This document shows, piece by piece, positions 36,720 through 46,176 of a stretch of 64,000 nt of DNA. Origin of the DNA: Okeania sp. KiyG1 (GTDB lineage: Bacteria; Cyanobacteriota; Cyanobacteriia; Cyanobacteriales; Microcoleaceae). The position numbers and the translations under genes were made by a program. Under the pieces are notes generated by a model. The model worked only from the letters and a program-made list of their open reading frames with translations, had not been told where the DNA came from and made no database searches. The stretch lies in the NCBI RefSeq assembly GCF_014132355.1, contig NZ_BLZO01000184.1, positions 1 through 64,000 on the forward strand. The letters are read 5' to 3'. Position 1 is the stretch's first letter, and each line of letters opens with the position of its first letter.

Positions 36720-38000
36720 CTTTGGAAACCCTAATCCCTACTTAGGGATTGAAACATTAACTGTATTACTATCATAGATGTAATAGGTAAGGCTTTGGAA
36801 ACCCTAATCCCTACTTAGGGATTGAAACCGTTACGCAGGCCACTTGACCAGTCACTTGTTTTTGCTTTGGAAACCCTAATCCCTACTTAGGGATTGAAAC
36901 CATTTGGTGGAGAGTTGACAAAGTAATCCTGATATCCTTTGGAAACCCTAATCCCTACTTAGGGATTGAAACTTCTTGTGCTAACCTGTTGCTTTCTGAG
37001 TTTGGGTCCTTTGGAAACCCTAATCCCTACTTAGGGATTGAAACACAATCAAGAGGCTATATTGGAAACCTCATAAGCAACTCCTTTGGAAACCCTAATC
37101 CCTACTTAGGGATTGAAACCAGTGATCCAGCAAGACCTAAGTATAGGTTCTTCCACTTTGGAAACCCTAATCCCTAATTAGGGATTGAAACAACAGATTT
37201 AACAAAAGAAGTAGAGGAATTTGAGCTACTTTGGAAACCCTAATCCCTAATTAGGGATTGAAACAAAATCCTTTGTTCTCAGACATAAAATTTGCTCCAA
37301 ACTCTGGAAACCCTAATCCCTACTTAGGGATTGAAACTCTCCTCTAAATGAGATAAGGTTTACATTTTTTTATACTCTGGAAACCCTAATCCCTACTTAG
37401 GGATTGAAACTTTTTACTCACGATAAATCAATCCTCTCAGAAATTCTGACTCTGGAAACCCTAATCCCTACTTAGGGATTGAAACTATTTCAAGCATTTG
37501 CTCGAATGAAATTTGGTTTGACATTCTCTGGAAACCCTAATCCCTACTTAGGGATTGAAACGATTTTCCACCACGCTGGTGGAAGGTGGGTTGAAAGCTC
37601 TGGAAACCCTAATCCCTACTTAGGGATTGAAACTCTTGTTGTTGTTTCCAATATTCAGACATTAGCAAACTCTGGAAACCCTAATCCCTACTTAGGGATT
37701 GAAACTGTTCTATCATCATTCGACGCTTCAACTCTTTAAGAACTTTGGAAACCCTAATCCCTACTTAGGGATTGAAACTCTATTGGTTCACCAAGACTGA
37801 CACCAGGAGTATAATTTCCTTAATTATTAATTATTAATTATTAATTATTAATTATTGAAAAACCCTAATCCCTACTTAGGGATTGAAACTCTATTGGTTC
37901 ACCAAGACTGACACCAGGAGTATAATTTCCTTAATTATTAATTATTAATTATTAATTATTAATTATTGAAAAACCCTAATCCCTACTTAGGGATTGAAGC
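36720..38000 (+). CRISPR. CRISPR array: 15 full 36-nt repeats, 14 normal spacers, plus an altered distal end
   Basis: The repeat (36 nt) begins CTTTGGAAACC, has the palindrome CCCTACTTAGGG and ends GGATTGAAAC. Starts: 36720, 36793, 36865, 36937, 37009, 37084, 37156, 37229, 37302, 37375, 37450, 37526, 37598, 37670, 37743. Spacers are 36-40 nt. Repeats 1-8 and 15 begin CTTT, 9-14 begin CTCT; repeats 7-8 have TAATTAGGG. After repeat 15, a 111-bp unit (spacer-like sequence, TTAATTA heptamers, then a repeat lacking its 5' end) occurs twice (37779-37889, 37890-38000); the last repeat ends GAAGC. No cas gene lies in the window. Confidence 0.97.
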
Positions 38001-38033
38001 TGTAAGTTGGGTGGCTCACATAAACGGGAAAAA

Positions 38034-38072
38034 CTTTACAAACCTAAAATCTCTAAAATTAGAGATTGAAAC
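38034..38072 (+). repeat. Degenerate CRISPR-like repeat beyond the array
   Basis: CTTTACAAACC, a TCTCTAAAATTAGAGA palindrome and the ending GATTGAAAC mimic the array repeat with a changed stem. It may be an old trailer repeat or one from a different array type. Confidence 0.45.
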
Positions 38073-38096
38073 AATTTTTCACCCCTAACTCCAGAA

Positions 38097-38339
38097 ATGA
38101 CGATGAAACAAATCACTCTTGCAGAACTTCCCGAACCCATCCAAAACCTAATTAACCAAGCACAAAAAACAGGTGAACCCTTAACTATCATCCAAGATGG
38201 CATTCCCTTCGCTATTATTTCCCCTGTCAAGAAAAAATCCCTCCTGCAAACCCTTTCTACCCTCGAACCTTTAGATGAAGAATTTCCAGATGTGGACGAA
38301 GGATCATTACCTTTAAATAACATCAACTTGTCAAAATGA
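38097..38339 (+). CDS. Phd/YefM-like antitoxin
   Basis: 80 residues. The N-terminal half (ITLAELPEPIQNLINQAQKT, then GEPLTIIQDGIPFAIISPV) fits the Phd/YefM-type fold that binds operator DNA. The C-terminal half is acidic and flexible, as in toxin-binding tails (LEPLDEEFPDVDE). ATG at 38097 or 38103. It overlaps the next gene by ATGA (38336-38339), the usual antitoxin-toxin coupling. The expected PIN-domain (VapC-type) toxin is present only as its first dozen residues in the neighbouring chimera, so this antitoxin may be orphaned. Confidence 0.8.
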   Translation: MTMKQITLAELPEPIQNLINQAQKTGEPLTIIQDGIPFAIISPVKKKSLLQTLSTLEPLDEEFPDVDEGSLPLNNINLSK

Positions 38340-39040
38340 GTTATTTATATTTATTAGATACAAATATCATTTTAATGAATATGATAGGAACAAAACTACC
38401 AACAAATACATGGGTAATAGCTACCTGGGATGAATTTATTGAGATGACGGAAAACCCTGCCTATCAAAAAGCTAAATGCTATTACCACAATGAGTATATC
38501 AGAATTGAAACCATACCCATAGGACCTAATCATTCCAGAGATAATGCTACTATTCTATTTGCCATAAATCTTTTTTGCACTATCAAAAGTCTGGCTTTCA
38601 ATAGTTTGGATAACTGTAGTTATAGGATGGTAGGAGTCAGAGAATGTCAACCAGATATATCTTATTATATTGGCGAGCGTGCGAAGTTAGCACCGAAGGG
38701 AACAGCTATTACAAATCTTGGTACCACACCACCACCAGATTTAGTTATAGAAATTGCTGATTCTACTTTAGCTGATGATATTGGTCAAAAAAGGTTGCTT
38801 TATGAGGAAATACAAGTAGCAGAATATTGGGTGGTGGATGTACAAAAAGCAGAAATTATTGCTTTTGCTATTATCGACAATAATGGTAGTAAGCGAATTA
38901 AAGAATCGTTAGTTTTATCGGGGTTGAATATTGCTATATTGGAAACTGCTTTAAGTCGCAGTCGGACGGAAGACCAAGCACAGGTAGGAAGTTGGTTATT
39001 AGAGTGTTTTTCAGAATTAACCAAACACAAAGATAATTAA
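38336..39040 (+). CDS. PIN-toxin start fused to a Uma2-family endonuclease
   Basis: 234 residues. Residues 1-13 (MSYLYLLDTNIIL) are the start of a VapC-type PIN toxin, including its first catalytic Asp. From about residue 22 onward the protein is a Uma2 (DUF820) putative nuclease: TWDEFIEMTENPAYQKAKCY, GPNHSRDNATILF, CSYRMVGVRECQPDISYYIG, PPPDLVIEIADSTL and YEEIQVAEYWVVDVQ, the last two carrying the PD-(D/E)XK-type acidic core. A deletion or recombination has joined the toxin start, still translationally coupled to its antitoxin, to an unrelated gene. Uma2 proteins are abundant in cyanobacteria with unclear function. The frame is intact. Confidence 0.85.
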   Translation: MSYLYLLDTNIILMNMIGTKLPTNTWVIATWDEFIEMTENPAYQKAKCYYHNEYIRIETIPIGPNHSRDNATILFAINLFCTIKSLAFNSLDNCSYRMVGVRECQPDISYYIGERAKLAPKGTAITNLGTTPPPDLVIEIADSTLADDIGQKRLLYEEIQVAEYWVVDVQKAEIIAFAIIDNNGSKRIKESLVLSGLNIAILETALSRSRTEDQAQVGSWLLECFSELTKHKDN

Positions 39041-39435
39041 TAATTAATAATTAATAATTAATAATTAGAGATAGTTTTCCCATTAATAAAGAATATTAAA
39101 AAGAATGAAGTAAGCATTAGTTTAATTTCTACTACATTTTAAACTCTATCAGGACTTACGCAGAGACTACATATATAGCGAGGGCAAATGCCATTCACCC
39201 CTACAGACGGTGGTTTAAAAGTCAGTTTGTGTAAATTCTGTCTGTAAAGGGTAATGTAAATGTGGCTCGATAAACTGCTAAGGTTAAGTGATGAGCTTTT
39301 AGCCATACTTTATAATTATGTGAAATTTATCAATTGCTTTTTTCTCCTTTTTTATAAGGTAATAAAGCTAATAGCTGATAGCTGATAGCTGACCGCTGTT
39401 TGCGCAGCATTCCGCAGGAAATGCTTACATTATAA
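39041..39435. other. Intergenic region, repeats only
   Basis: TAATTAATAATTAATAATTA heptamers (39034-39066), a tract of GCTGATAGCTGATAGCTGA, and AT-rich DNA. No gene is seen. Confidence 0.6.
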
Positions 39436-40073
39436 TCAACTTAAAATTCCCCTTTTCAACCCCTTTAAAATAGCCAAAACTGTCACTAAATCATCCCCTC
39501 TTCTTAAGCTAAATTCATCAGACAAAGCATACTCAAACTGTTCCCCTTTTACCAACTTTAAAAAGATAAAGTTACTACCATTATTCACCAGTCCAAACAA
39601 AGATTTATCTGCATGAGGACTTCCTAACATATAAGCTAAACATTTTAGAATTTAGAATTTAGAATTTAGAATTTAGAATTTAGAATTACCTCTCCTTGAA
39701 AAGAAAAGGTAATTATTAATTATTAATTATTAATTATTAATTATTAATTGTTGAACATATCTTCCACCATAGGACGCATCGCTAAATTAAAATAATTATT
39801 TTTAACCCGATGTAATTGTTGTTTTTCTCTTTCATTAATCTCTAGTAAATTATCAAAATAATTGGGTCTAATACCCTCCCTTTTAAGGCAAAACGTTTTT
39901 TGAGAGTTGCTCAAATCCCCGTTACAAAAACAACTTCTGACTTCTGACTTCTGACTTCTGACTTCGTTAACTTGCCATTCCCTAAAAAAAGCAGGATTTT
40001 CACTCAATTTAAAATTAAATTTATCTATCAAATCATAAAGCGTAACTCGTTCTGCTTGTATTGTTTCTGTCAT
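39436..40073 (-). pseudogene. Broken restriction-subunit-R-like nuclease gene
   Basis: Two pieces of one cyanobacterial type I restriction R-like (HsdR_N-type) protein. The N-terminal piece (39744-40073) begins MTETIQAERVTLYDLIDKFN and ends RVKNNYFNLAMRPMVED. Its middle is a translated R5 repeat (SQKSEVRS...LKREGIRPNYFD). The C-terminal piece (39436-39630) has SLFGLVNNGSNFIFLKL and RGDDLVTVLAILKGL. The catalytic centre that should lie between is replaced by TAGAATT and TTAATTA satellites. Non-functional as it stands. Confidence 0.75.
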
Positions 40074-40272
40074 AATATTTGATAAATCTTTGCTACAAAT
40101 ATTTAGGTTACTGCTTAGGAGTCAGGAGACAGGAGTCAGAATGAATAGGTTTGATACCATTTTTTATTTAGTAATTTACAGGGTATTTCATATTAGTAAG
40201 GTACACCTATCGCGGGCAAGATGCCCACACTACAAACACTTTATCATTCTTATCGGTAATTTTTAGAAATAT
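40074..40272. other. Intergenic region with short palindromic repeat
   Basis: Contains an M2-like left end (TTTGATAAATCTTTGCTACA) and the GGTACACCTATCGCGGGCAAG motif (40201-40221), which matches the copy near 6134. Confidence 0.5.
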
Positions 40273-41304
40273 CTACTTCAGATTTTCCAATTTAATCCTT
40301 GGATCTACAGCTTTCAACAGTAAATCAGCCAATAAATTACCAATAATTAACATCAAAGCACCCATCATTAAACTTGCCATAACTAAATATAAATCCTGAT
40401 TTCTTACTGCCTCTAAAATTAAAGTTCCTAAACCAGGCCAATTAAAGAAATATTCAGCTATAAACGAACCACCTAATAAACTGGCAAATTCAAATCCCAA
40501 TAGTGTGATTAAAGGATTTATGGCATTTCTCAAGGCATGAACATAAATCACTCGATTCTCTGGAAGACCTTTAGCTCTTGCAGTTTGAATATAATTTTGT
40601 CGTAAAACATCCAATAATTGCCCCCGCATTAATCTCTGTAAACCTGCAAAACTGGTAATACTTAAAGCAACAGTTGGCAAAATCATATGCCAACCCATAT
40701 CTAAAATTTTACCGACAAAAGATAGCTCATCATAATCAATACTTTGCATTCCTCCCACTGGTAATAAAGGAGAAAGATTTTGAGCTAAAAATAATAATAA
40801 TAGAGCAGTAATAAAACTAGGAAAACCTTGACCTGTGTAACTAATTAATTGGAGAAAACGGTCTAAAAAACGGTTTTGATTAACTCCAGCAATAATACCA
40901 AGAGGAATAGCGATCGCCCAGGTCATTATTAAGGAAGAAATTGACAAAACTAAGGTTGCGGGTATTCGTTCCCATAATAGAGCGGACACTGGTTGTTGAA
41001 AGACAAAACTCCTACCAAAATTGCCACTGGTAATAATTTGTGTTAACCAACGTAAATATTGTTCTAAAGGAGATTTATCTAAACCAAATTGTTGCTCAAG
41101 TTGTTGAATAGTATCCTGAGAAATTTGAGGATTTTGACTTAAAGTATCTATATAACTACCTGGAGCTAACTGAATTATTGCAAAACACAAAGCAGATGCG
41201 AGAAATAAAGTCAAAATTGCTTGCAATAATCTCTTTAAAACATAAGCAAAAGTTTCACTGGCAATTAGTTGTTTTAGCTTGTTATACTTCAATTTTTTAT
41301 CCAT
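40273..41304 (-). CDS. ABC transporter permease, peptide/nickel (DppB/OppB) family
   Basis: 343 residues with about six membrane segments (about 23-46, 118-142, 155-178, 205-222, 264-288, 310-332). Inner-membrane permease of a dipeptide/oligopeptide-type importer. Family hallmarks: the N-terminal LKRLLQAILTLFLASALCF, LAPGSY, FGRSFVFQQPV, and the EAA loop region RTARAKGL-like QTARAKGLPENRVIYVHALR that contacts the ATPase. The C-terminus DPRIKLENL is typical. The ATG at 41302-41304 is followed upstream by GAAGGAAGAAG satellite. No ATPase, binding protein or second permease is adjacent, so the rest of the transporter is elsewhere. Confidence 0.92.
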   Translation of the reverse strand: MDKKLKYNKLKQLIASETFAYVLKRLLQAILTLFLASALCFAIIQLAPGSYIDTLSQNPQISQDTIQQLEQQFGLDKSPLEQYLRWLTQIITSGNFGRSFVFQQPVSALLWERIPATLVLSISSLIMTWAIAIPLGIIAGVNQNRFLDRFLQLISYTGQGFPSFITALLLLFLAQNLSPLLPVGGMQSIDYDELSFVGKILDMGWHMILPTVALSITSFAGLQRLMRGQLLDVLRQNYIQTARAKGLPENRVIYVHALRNAINPLITLLGFEFASLLGGSFIAEYFFNWPGLGTLILEAVRNQDLYLVMASLMMGALMLIIGNLLADLLLKAVDPRIKLENLK

Positions 41305-42016
<712 letters not shown>

Positions 42017-42529
42017 TTAATATTCAATCAAACTAACAATTGGCACTTCTGGCAATTTCTGACGCCCACCCAAGTCTTTTAACTCAATAACAAAGCCAAA
42101 CCCTACTAAATTACAATTTGCTTTTTCAATTAATTGAGCTGTAGCTCCTGCTGTACCACCTGTAGCTAATAAATCATCAATTACTAAAACTCTACTACCT
42201 GCTGCCATAGCATCTTGGTGTATTTCCAGCGTATCTTGGCCATACTCTAAATCATAAGTAACTGAATATACTGCTGCTGGTAATTTTCCCGGTTTACGCA
42301 CTGGTACAAAACCTACATTCAACTTATAAGCTAAGGGGGTAGCAAAAATAAAGCCCCGAGATTCCATACCTACTATATAGTTTGGTTGAAATTCTGAGCA
42401 CTTTTCTGCCAAAATGTCAATAGTATAACGTAAACCTTCTGGGTCACTGAGAAGGGTAGTAATATCTCGGAATAAAATTCCTGATTTGGGAAAATTGGGA
42501 ATTTCGCGAATTAAATTTTTTAAGTCCAT
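42017..42529 (-). CDS. apt: Adenine phosphoribosyltransferase
   Basis: 170 residues. Purine salvage: adenine plus PRPP to AMP. Family features in order: N-terminal [20 protein letters not shown], the purine-site segment [20 protein letters not shown], and the PRPP-binding loop [17 protein letters not shown]. Usual length, ATG at 42527-42529, intact. It is a single gene. Confidence 0.97.
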   Translation of the reverse strand: MDLKNLIREIPNFPKSGILFRDITTLLSDPEGLRYTIDILAEKCSEFQPNYIVGMESRGFIFATPLAYKLNVGFVPVRKPGKLPAAVYSVTYDLEYGQDTLEIHQDAMAAGSRVLVIDDLLATGGTAGATAQLIEKANCNLVGFGFVIELKDLGGRQKLPEVPIVSLIEY

Positions 42530-42954
42530 AGATTTTAGTCAAAAGTTAAAAATAGAAAGTCAAAAGTCAAAAGTCAAAAGTTATAAGATGTTAGATAAAT
42601 TCAAAAAATTCCTCAGTGGGAAAAGTCAGGAGTAGGGGCGTTAACGATAGTATATGATTTTATATTTTGCGTAAGTCTTGATTAATGATTCTAATTTAGA
42701 CTTAGTATAAAATTTATATAGCAATCCTATTTTATTTGTGTATAAAAATCTTACCGCTTTTAGGGAAAAGGTAACAGAGAACAGTGAACAGGCGGGAGTT
42801 TAAGTTTTTTTATCTACTTTTTGATTACCCGCAACCTATTTAGGATTGCTATAGTTGGGTGTTGTTCTTTATCATAATTAATATTATTTAGTTGTATTGA
42901 CATTTTTACCAAAATAGTATAACGAAGTATTGAATATTGGCAATAAATAAAGTA
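42530..42954. other. Intergenic region with M4 inverted-repeat element
   Basis: AAAAGTC satellite (about 42540-42585), then M4 (42717-42853), then AT-rich DNA leading to the DUF3038 start. No gene. Confidence 0.6.
42717..42853. mobile_element. M4 short inverted-repeat element (137 bp)
   Basis: TATAGCAATCCTA at the left and its complement TAGGATTGCTATA at the right. The core includes ACAGTGAACAGG. Candidate non-autonomous element; only one copy is seen in the window. Confidence 0.45.
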
Positions 42955-43560
42955 ATGGAATTGAAAACTGCCCCCAGTCCGTCCACACCATTAGTATTGA
43001 ATAATTTACCAGATATACTTCTCCCCGATAGTGGGTGTCCCCGTAGAACTAAAACCCAAATTGATTTAATTCTTTTGGCCGTTGAAGCTTTGCAACTTGG
43101 AGGAGCTGAAGTTATGCTGAAAGTTGTCAAAGACCTAGAGCTACAAGGGATTATTCCAAATCGGGTTTTTTTGTGGCGACTGCGTAGTACAAATCCTCTA
43201 CGTCTTAATAGTCAACGTCGTCCCTTGACATTGAATGAAGCTAAAGCTTTAGTGATTATTACTGGTCATTTGGCCAAACGTTTAACTGTTCCGATTCGTA
43301 AACTTTTGTTTGACTACGAGCAGTTAAATCAAAAACAGTTACCCATAGAAAATCATTTACAATTATCTTTTTATTTAGAACAGTTTAGAGCGCATTTTCG
43401 CAGTCGTATGAACCCTAGGCGGTCTGGTGTAATGGCCTACAATTCAGAGGAAAAGTTAAATCAACTGGGATTAGAGTTATTGGGTAAATTATTATTCTGT
43501 ACTGGTACAACGGGTATGCAAAGGTTTTGGATTAGTCTGTTTGATGGGGAAGTTAGTTAA
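42955..43560 (+). CDS. DUF3038 family protein
   Basis: About 201 residues. The body (GCPRRTKTQIDLILLAVEAL, then WRLRSTNPLR, then NPRRSGVMAYN, then CTGTTGMQRFWISLFDGEV) matches a cyanobacterial DUF3038 protein of unknown function. ATG at 42955 is preferred to the TTG 18 bp upstream. It lies 335 bp upstream of a DUF4335 gene on the same strand; the two families are commonly neighbours in cyanobacteria, suggesting a shared role. Soluble and intact. Confidence 0.85.
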   Translation: MELKTAPSPSTPLVLNNLPDILLPDSGCPRRTKTQIDLILLAVEALQLGGAEVMLKVVKDLELQGIIPNRVFLWRLRSTNPLRLNSQRRPLTLNEAKALVIITGHLAKRLTVPIRKLLFDYEQLNQKQLPIENHLQLSFYLEQFRAHFRSRMNPRRSGVMAYNSEEKLNQLGLELLGKLLFCTGTTGMQRFWISLFDGEVS

Positions 43561-43895
43561 AGGAGGGAACAGGGAACAGGGAACAGGGAACAGGGAACAG
43601 GGAGAAATATAAGAACAGAATGTTACTTTTTGTGAGTTATTGTATTATACAAAAATAATGCTCTTCTTCATGAAGACTTTAGTTATTAAGTAATAATAAT
43701 CGTCCAGTAATTTTTGTAACGATTATCGTCATTAAACTAAGATATCTTATGTCTTTGAACTCTACTCTCTACTCCCTTTTTCCCCTCCACCGGAGGGGGA
43801 GGGGCGAGGGTGGGTCCCTACTCCCTACTCTCAAGGAGATGTAGCAAGACTTTTGAGATTTGGTATTAGTTTTAGTTTTATGGAGCAGAAGTGCA
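43561..43895. other. Spacer between DUF3038 and DUF4335 genes
   Basis: GGGAACAGGGAACAGG satellite at 43566-43603 and a hairpin-rich CCCCTCCACCGGAGGGGGAG block (43791-43811) just before a TACTCCCTACTC tract. The GC-rich hairpin could be a terminator or attenuator ahead of the DUF4335 gene. Confidence 0.45.
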
Positions 43896-44984
43896 ATGAC
43901 GATTCAACGTCAGTACAGTTTGCCTAACTGTAAATTGGTTTTACAAGGTTTGAGTGAAACTGGAAGTCCTAATTTAAGTCAAGGACAGGTATTATCTATT
44001 TTGACTAATGCTGAATGTCATATTCAAGGCCAAGAACCATCATTAACTGGGGGGCGAGATTTTTTTGAGAGCTTGGTAAGACAGGTGAGTAGTTATGCTC
44101 AAGAATTTCTCAGTGGAATATCTTTGCCTAGACATCAAAGTGAAAGTCAAGAGTTGGTGCATTTACAGAGAATAGATACTAATCTACACAGATTGACAGT
44201 TTTTGACGGCAATGTTCCAGAGCAAAAACCTGGAAGAGTTGTTGATTTAAACACAGTCCAACTATTTGATTTGGTTGAGGCGGTGGACCAGTTTTTTGCT
44301 GATTCTTTGACTTTACCTGGTTTCTCTCTGGCAGTAAAACCTGTTTCTCGAAAAGAGGCAAAATTAGGAGAACCTGTAGCTCAGAAAGTTATACCTGCTG
44401 CTGTGGGAATGTCTGGTTTGGCATTGGCTAGTTTGGCCTTATTCTTTGTCCCTATTCCAGAGGTACAACGTCCTAAAGATCCTCAACCACAGTCAAATGA
44501 AAGTATTAATAATTTAGAGGCGTCTCCTAACAGTACTTCAGAACCTGGTTTTAATCCTACCCCTACACCTGAAGGTTTGGACTCATCACCGGATGCCACT
44601 ATTAATTCATCAGATGAAGTGGATGGGGTAGATACTTCTGAGGAGACCCTGACTGAAGAAAATTCAGAGACATCTTTGACTACCAGTTCCAAAATTACCG
44701 ACCAAGCAGAGATTCAACGATTAGAGAATTTACTCTTGGAAAAAATTAATAACGCTTGGACAATACCAATTAATGAAGCTTTGATTTATCGTGTGACAGT
44801 AGCTTCGGATGGTTCTATAATTGGCTATAAGCCTATAAATCCGGCCGCTGCTGATGAGGTAGATAAAACTTCTCTGCCAGATTTACTCGATAAGAAAGCA
44901 TTAGGTGAGGAGAATAATCAATCTATAGTTGAGTTTAAGGTGTTGTTTCAAGAAAATGGTTTACTGGAAGTAGAACCTTGGTAA
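43896..44984 (+). CDS. DUF4335 family membrane protein
   Basis: About 362 residues. The N-terminal 160 residues (MTIQRQYSLPNCKLVLQGLS, then LTNAECHIQGQ) fit DUF4335. One membrane segment follows (GMSGLALASLALFFVPI), then an acidic Ser/Thr/Pro-rich linker and a conserved C-terminal domain of about 100 residues (LLLEKINNAWTIPINEALIY, VLFQENGLLEVEPW). ATG at 43896 is chosen over an upstream TTG because it begins the conserved region. It pairs with the DUF3038 gene. Function unknown; the topology suggests a membrane-tethered protein with a soluble domain on each side. Confidence 0.85.
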   Translation: MTIQRQYSLPNCKLVLQGLSETGSPNLSQGQVLSILTNAECHIQGQEPSLTGGRDFFESLVRQVSSYAQEFLSGISLPRHQSESQELVHLQRIDTNLHRLTVFDGNVPEQKPGRVVDLNTVQLFDLVEAVDQFFADSLTLPGFSLAVKPVSRKEAKLGEPVAQKVIPAAVGMSGLALASLALFFVPIPEVQRPKDPQPQSNESINNLEASPNSTSEPGFNPTPTPEGLDSSPDATINSSDEVDGVDTSEETLTEENSETSLTTSSKITDQAEIQRLENLLLEKINNAWTIPINEALIYRVTVASDGSIIGYKPINPAAADEVDKTSLPDLLDKKALGEENNQSIVEFKVLFQENGLLEVEPW

Positions 44985-45730
44985 TTGAAGAATTCAGAAT
45001 TTAGAATTCAGAATTTAGAATTGAGAATTCAGAAGTTATTTTTGTAACGGGAATTTGAGCAACCCTCCAAAAATATTTCGCCTTAAAAGGGGGGGTTTTA
45101 GACCCATATTATTCAGAATTTAGAATTGAGAATTCAGAATTTAGAATTGAGAACTTATCTTTTGTAACTTCGCCTTAAAAGGGGGGGTTTTAGAACCATA
45201 TTATTCAGAATTGAGAATTGAGAATTCAGAATTTAGAATTGAGAACTTATCTTTTGTAACTTCGCCTTAAAAGGGGGGGTTTTAGACCCATATTATTCAG
45301 AATTTAGAATTGAGAATTCAGAATTGAGAATTGAGAACTTATCTTTTGTAACGCAGATTTGAGCAACCCTCCAAAAATATTTCGCCTTAAAAGGGGGGGT
45401 TTTAGAACCATATTATTCAGAATTGAGAATTGAGAATTCAGAATTTAGAATTGAGAACTTATCTTTGTAACTTCGCCTTAAAAGGGGGGGTTTTAGACCC
45501 ATATTATTCAGAATTGAGAATTGAGAATTCAGAATTTAGAATTGAGAACTTATCTTTTGTAACGCAGATTTGAGCAAACCTCCAAAAATATTTCGCCTTA
45601 AAAGGGGGGGTTTTAGACCCATATTATTCAGAATTTAGAATTGAGAACTTATCTTTTGTAACGCAGATTTGAGCAACCCTCCAAAAATATTTCGCCTTAA
45701 AAGGGGGGGTTTTAGACCCATATTATTTTG
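44985..45730. repeat. Seven-copy R5 tandem array
   Basis: CGCCTTAAAAGGGGGGGTTT occurs seven times (around 45083, 45172, 45265, 45383, 45472, 45596, 45690), separated by CAGAATTTAGAATTGAGAAC-type satellite and, in long units, GTAACGCAGATTTGAGCAA. Short (about 92 bp) and long (about 120 bp) units alternate. Single R5 copies occur at about 24850, 39850, 47090 and 50130. Confidence 0.9.
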
Positions 45731-46176
45731 ATAAGAAATTTCTGAAAATTTTGTGGGGAGCAGGGGAGCGGGGAGCAGGGGAGCAGGGAGTAGGGGAGAA
45801 GAGAGAAAGAGCCAATTTAGCTAAGTAAAACTATTTAAGTTTTCCAAAAATTTACTTTTCAATACATGATTTTTGAGGAAAAAGCCTCTCAAACACAAAC
45901 ACATAACTTGTTTATTTTGTCAAGTTTAATCTTAAGAAAGATGTTGATAAAGCATAGGACTTTCCTAGTTCATGCTGCGCAAACAGGTAGAGGTACTGAT
46001 AACTGTTAACGCAGTTCCTCCGATAGGAGGCTAACTGATAACTGATAACTGAAATGACAGTGGGGTATTCAACCCGCAAAAGAAAAGATAAAGTTATACT
46101 CCAGTATATTGTCTTATGTATCAAATTCAGTTTTTGAGGTAGTATCAAATCAGAATAATCATCGAATGGAAAAACC
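45731..46176. other. Intergenic region upstream of the OmpA-family gene
   Basis: GGGGAGCAGGGGAGC satellite (about 45755-45800), then a CTGATAACTGATAACTGA tract (about 46031-46050). An antisense open frame at 45912-46148 consists of repeats and is not credible. Confidence 0.55.

Noticed and set aside
36989-37739. Plus-strand frames with repeated NPNPYLGIET
   Set aside because: Translation of CRISPR repeats, not a repeat protein.
45912-46148. 78-residue antisense frame
   Set aside because: Composed of CTGATAA satellite and AT-rich DNA with no family support.
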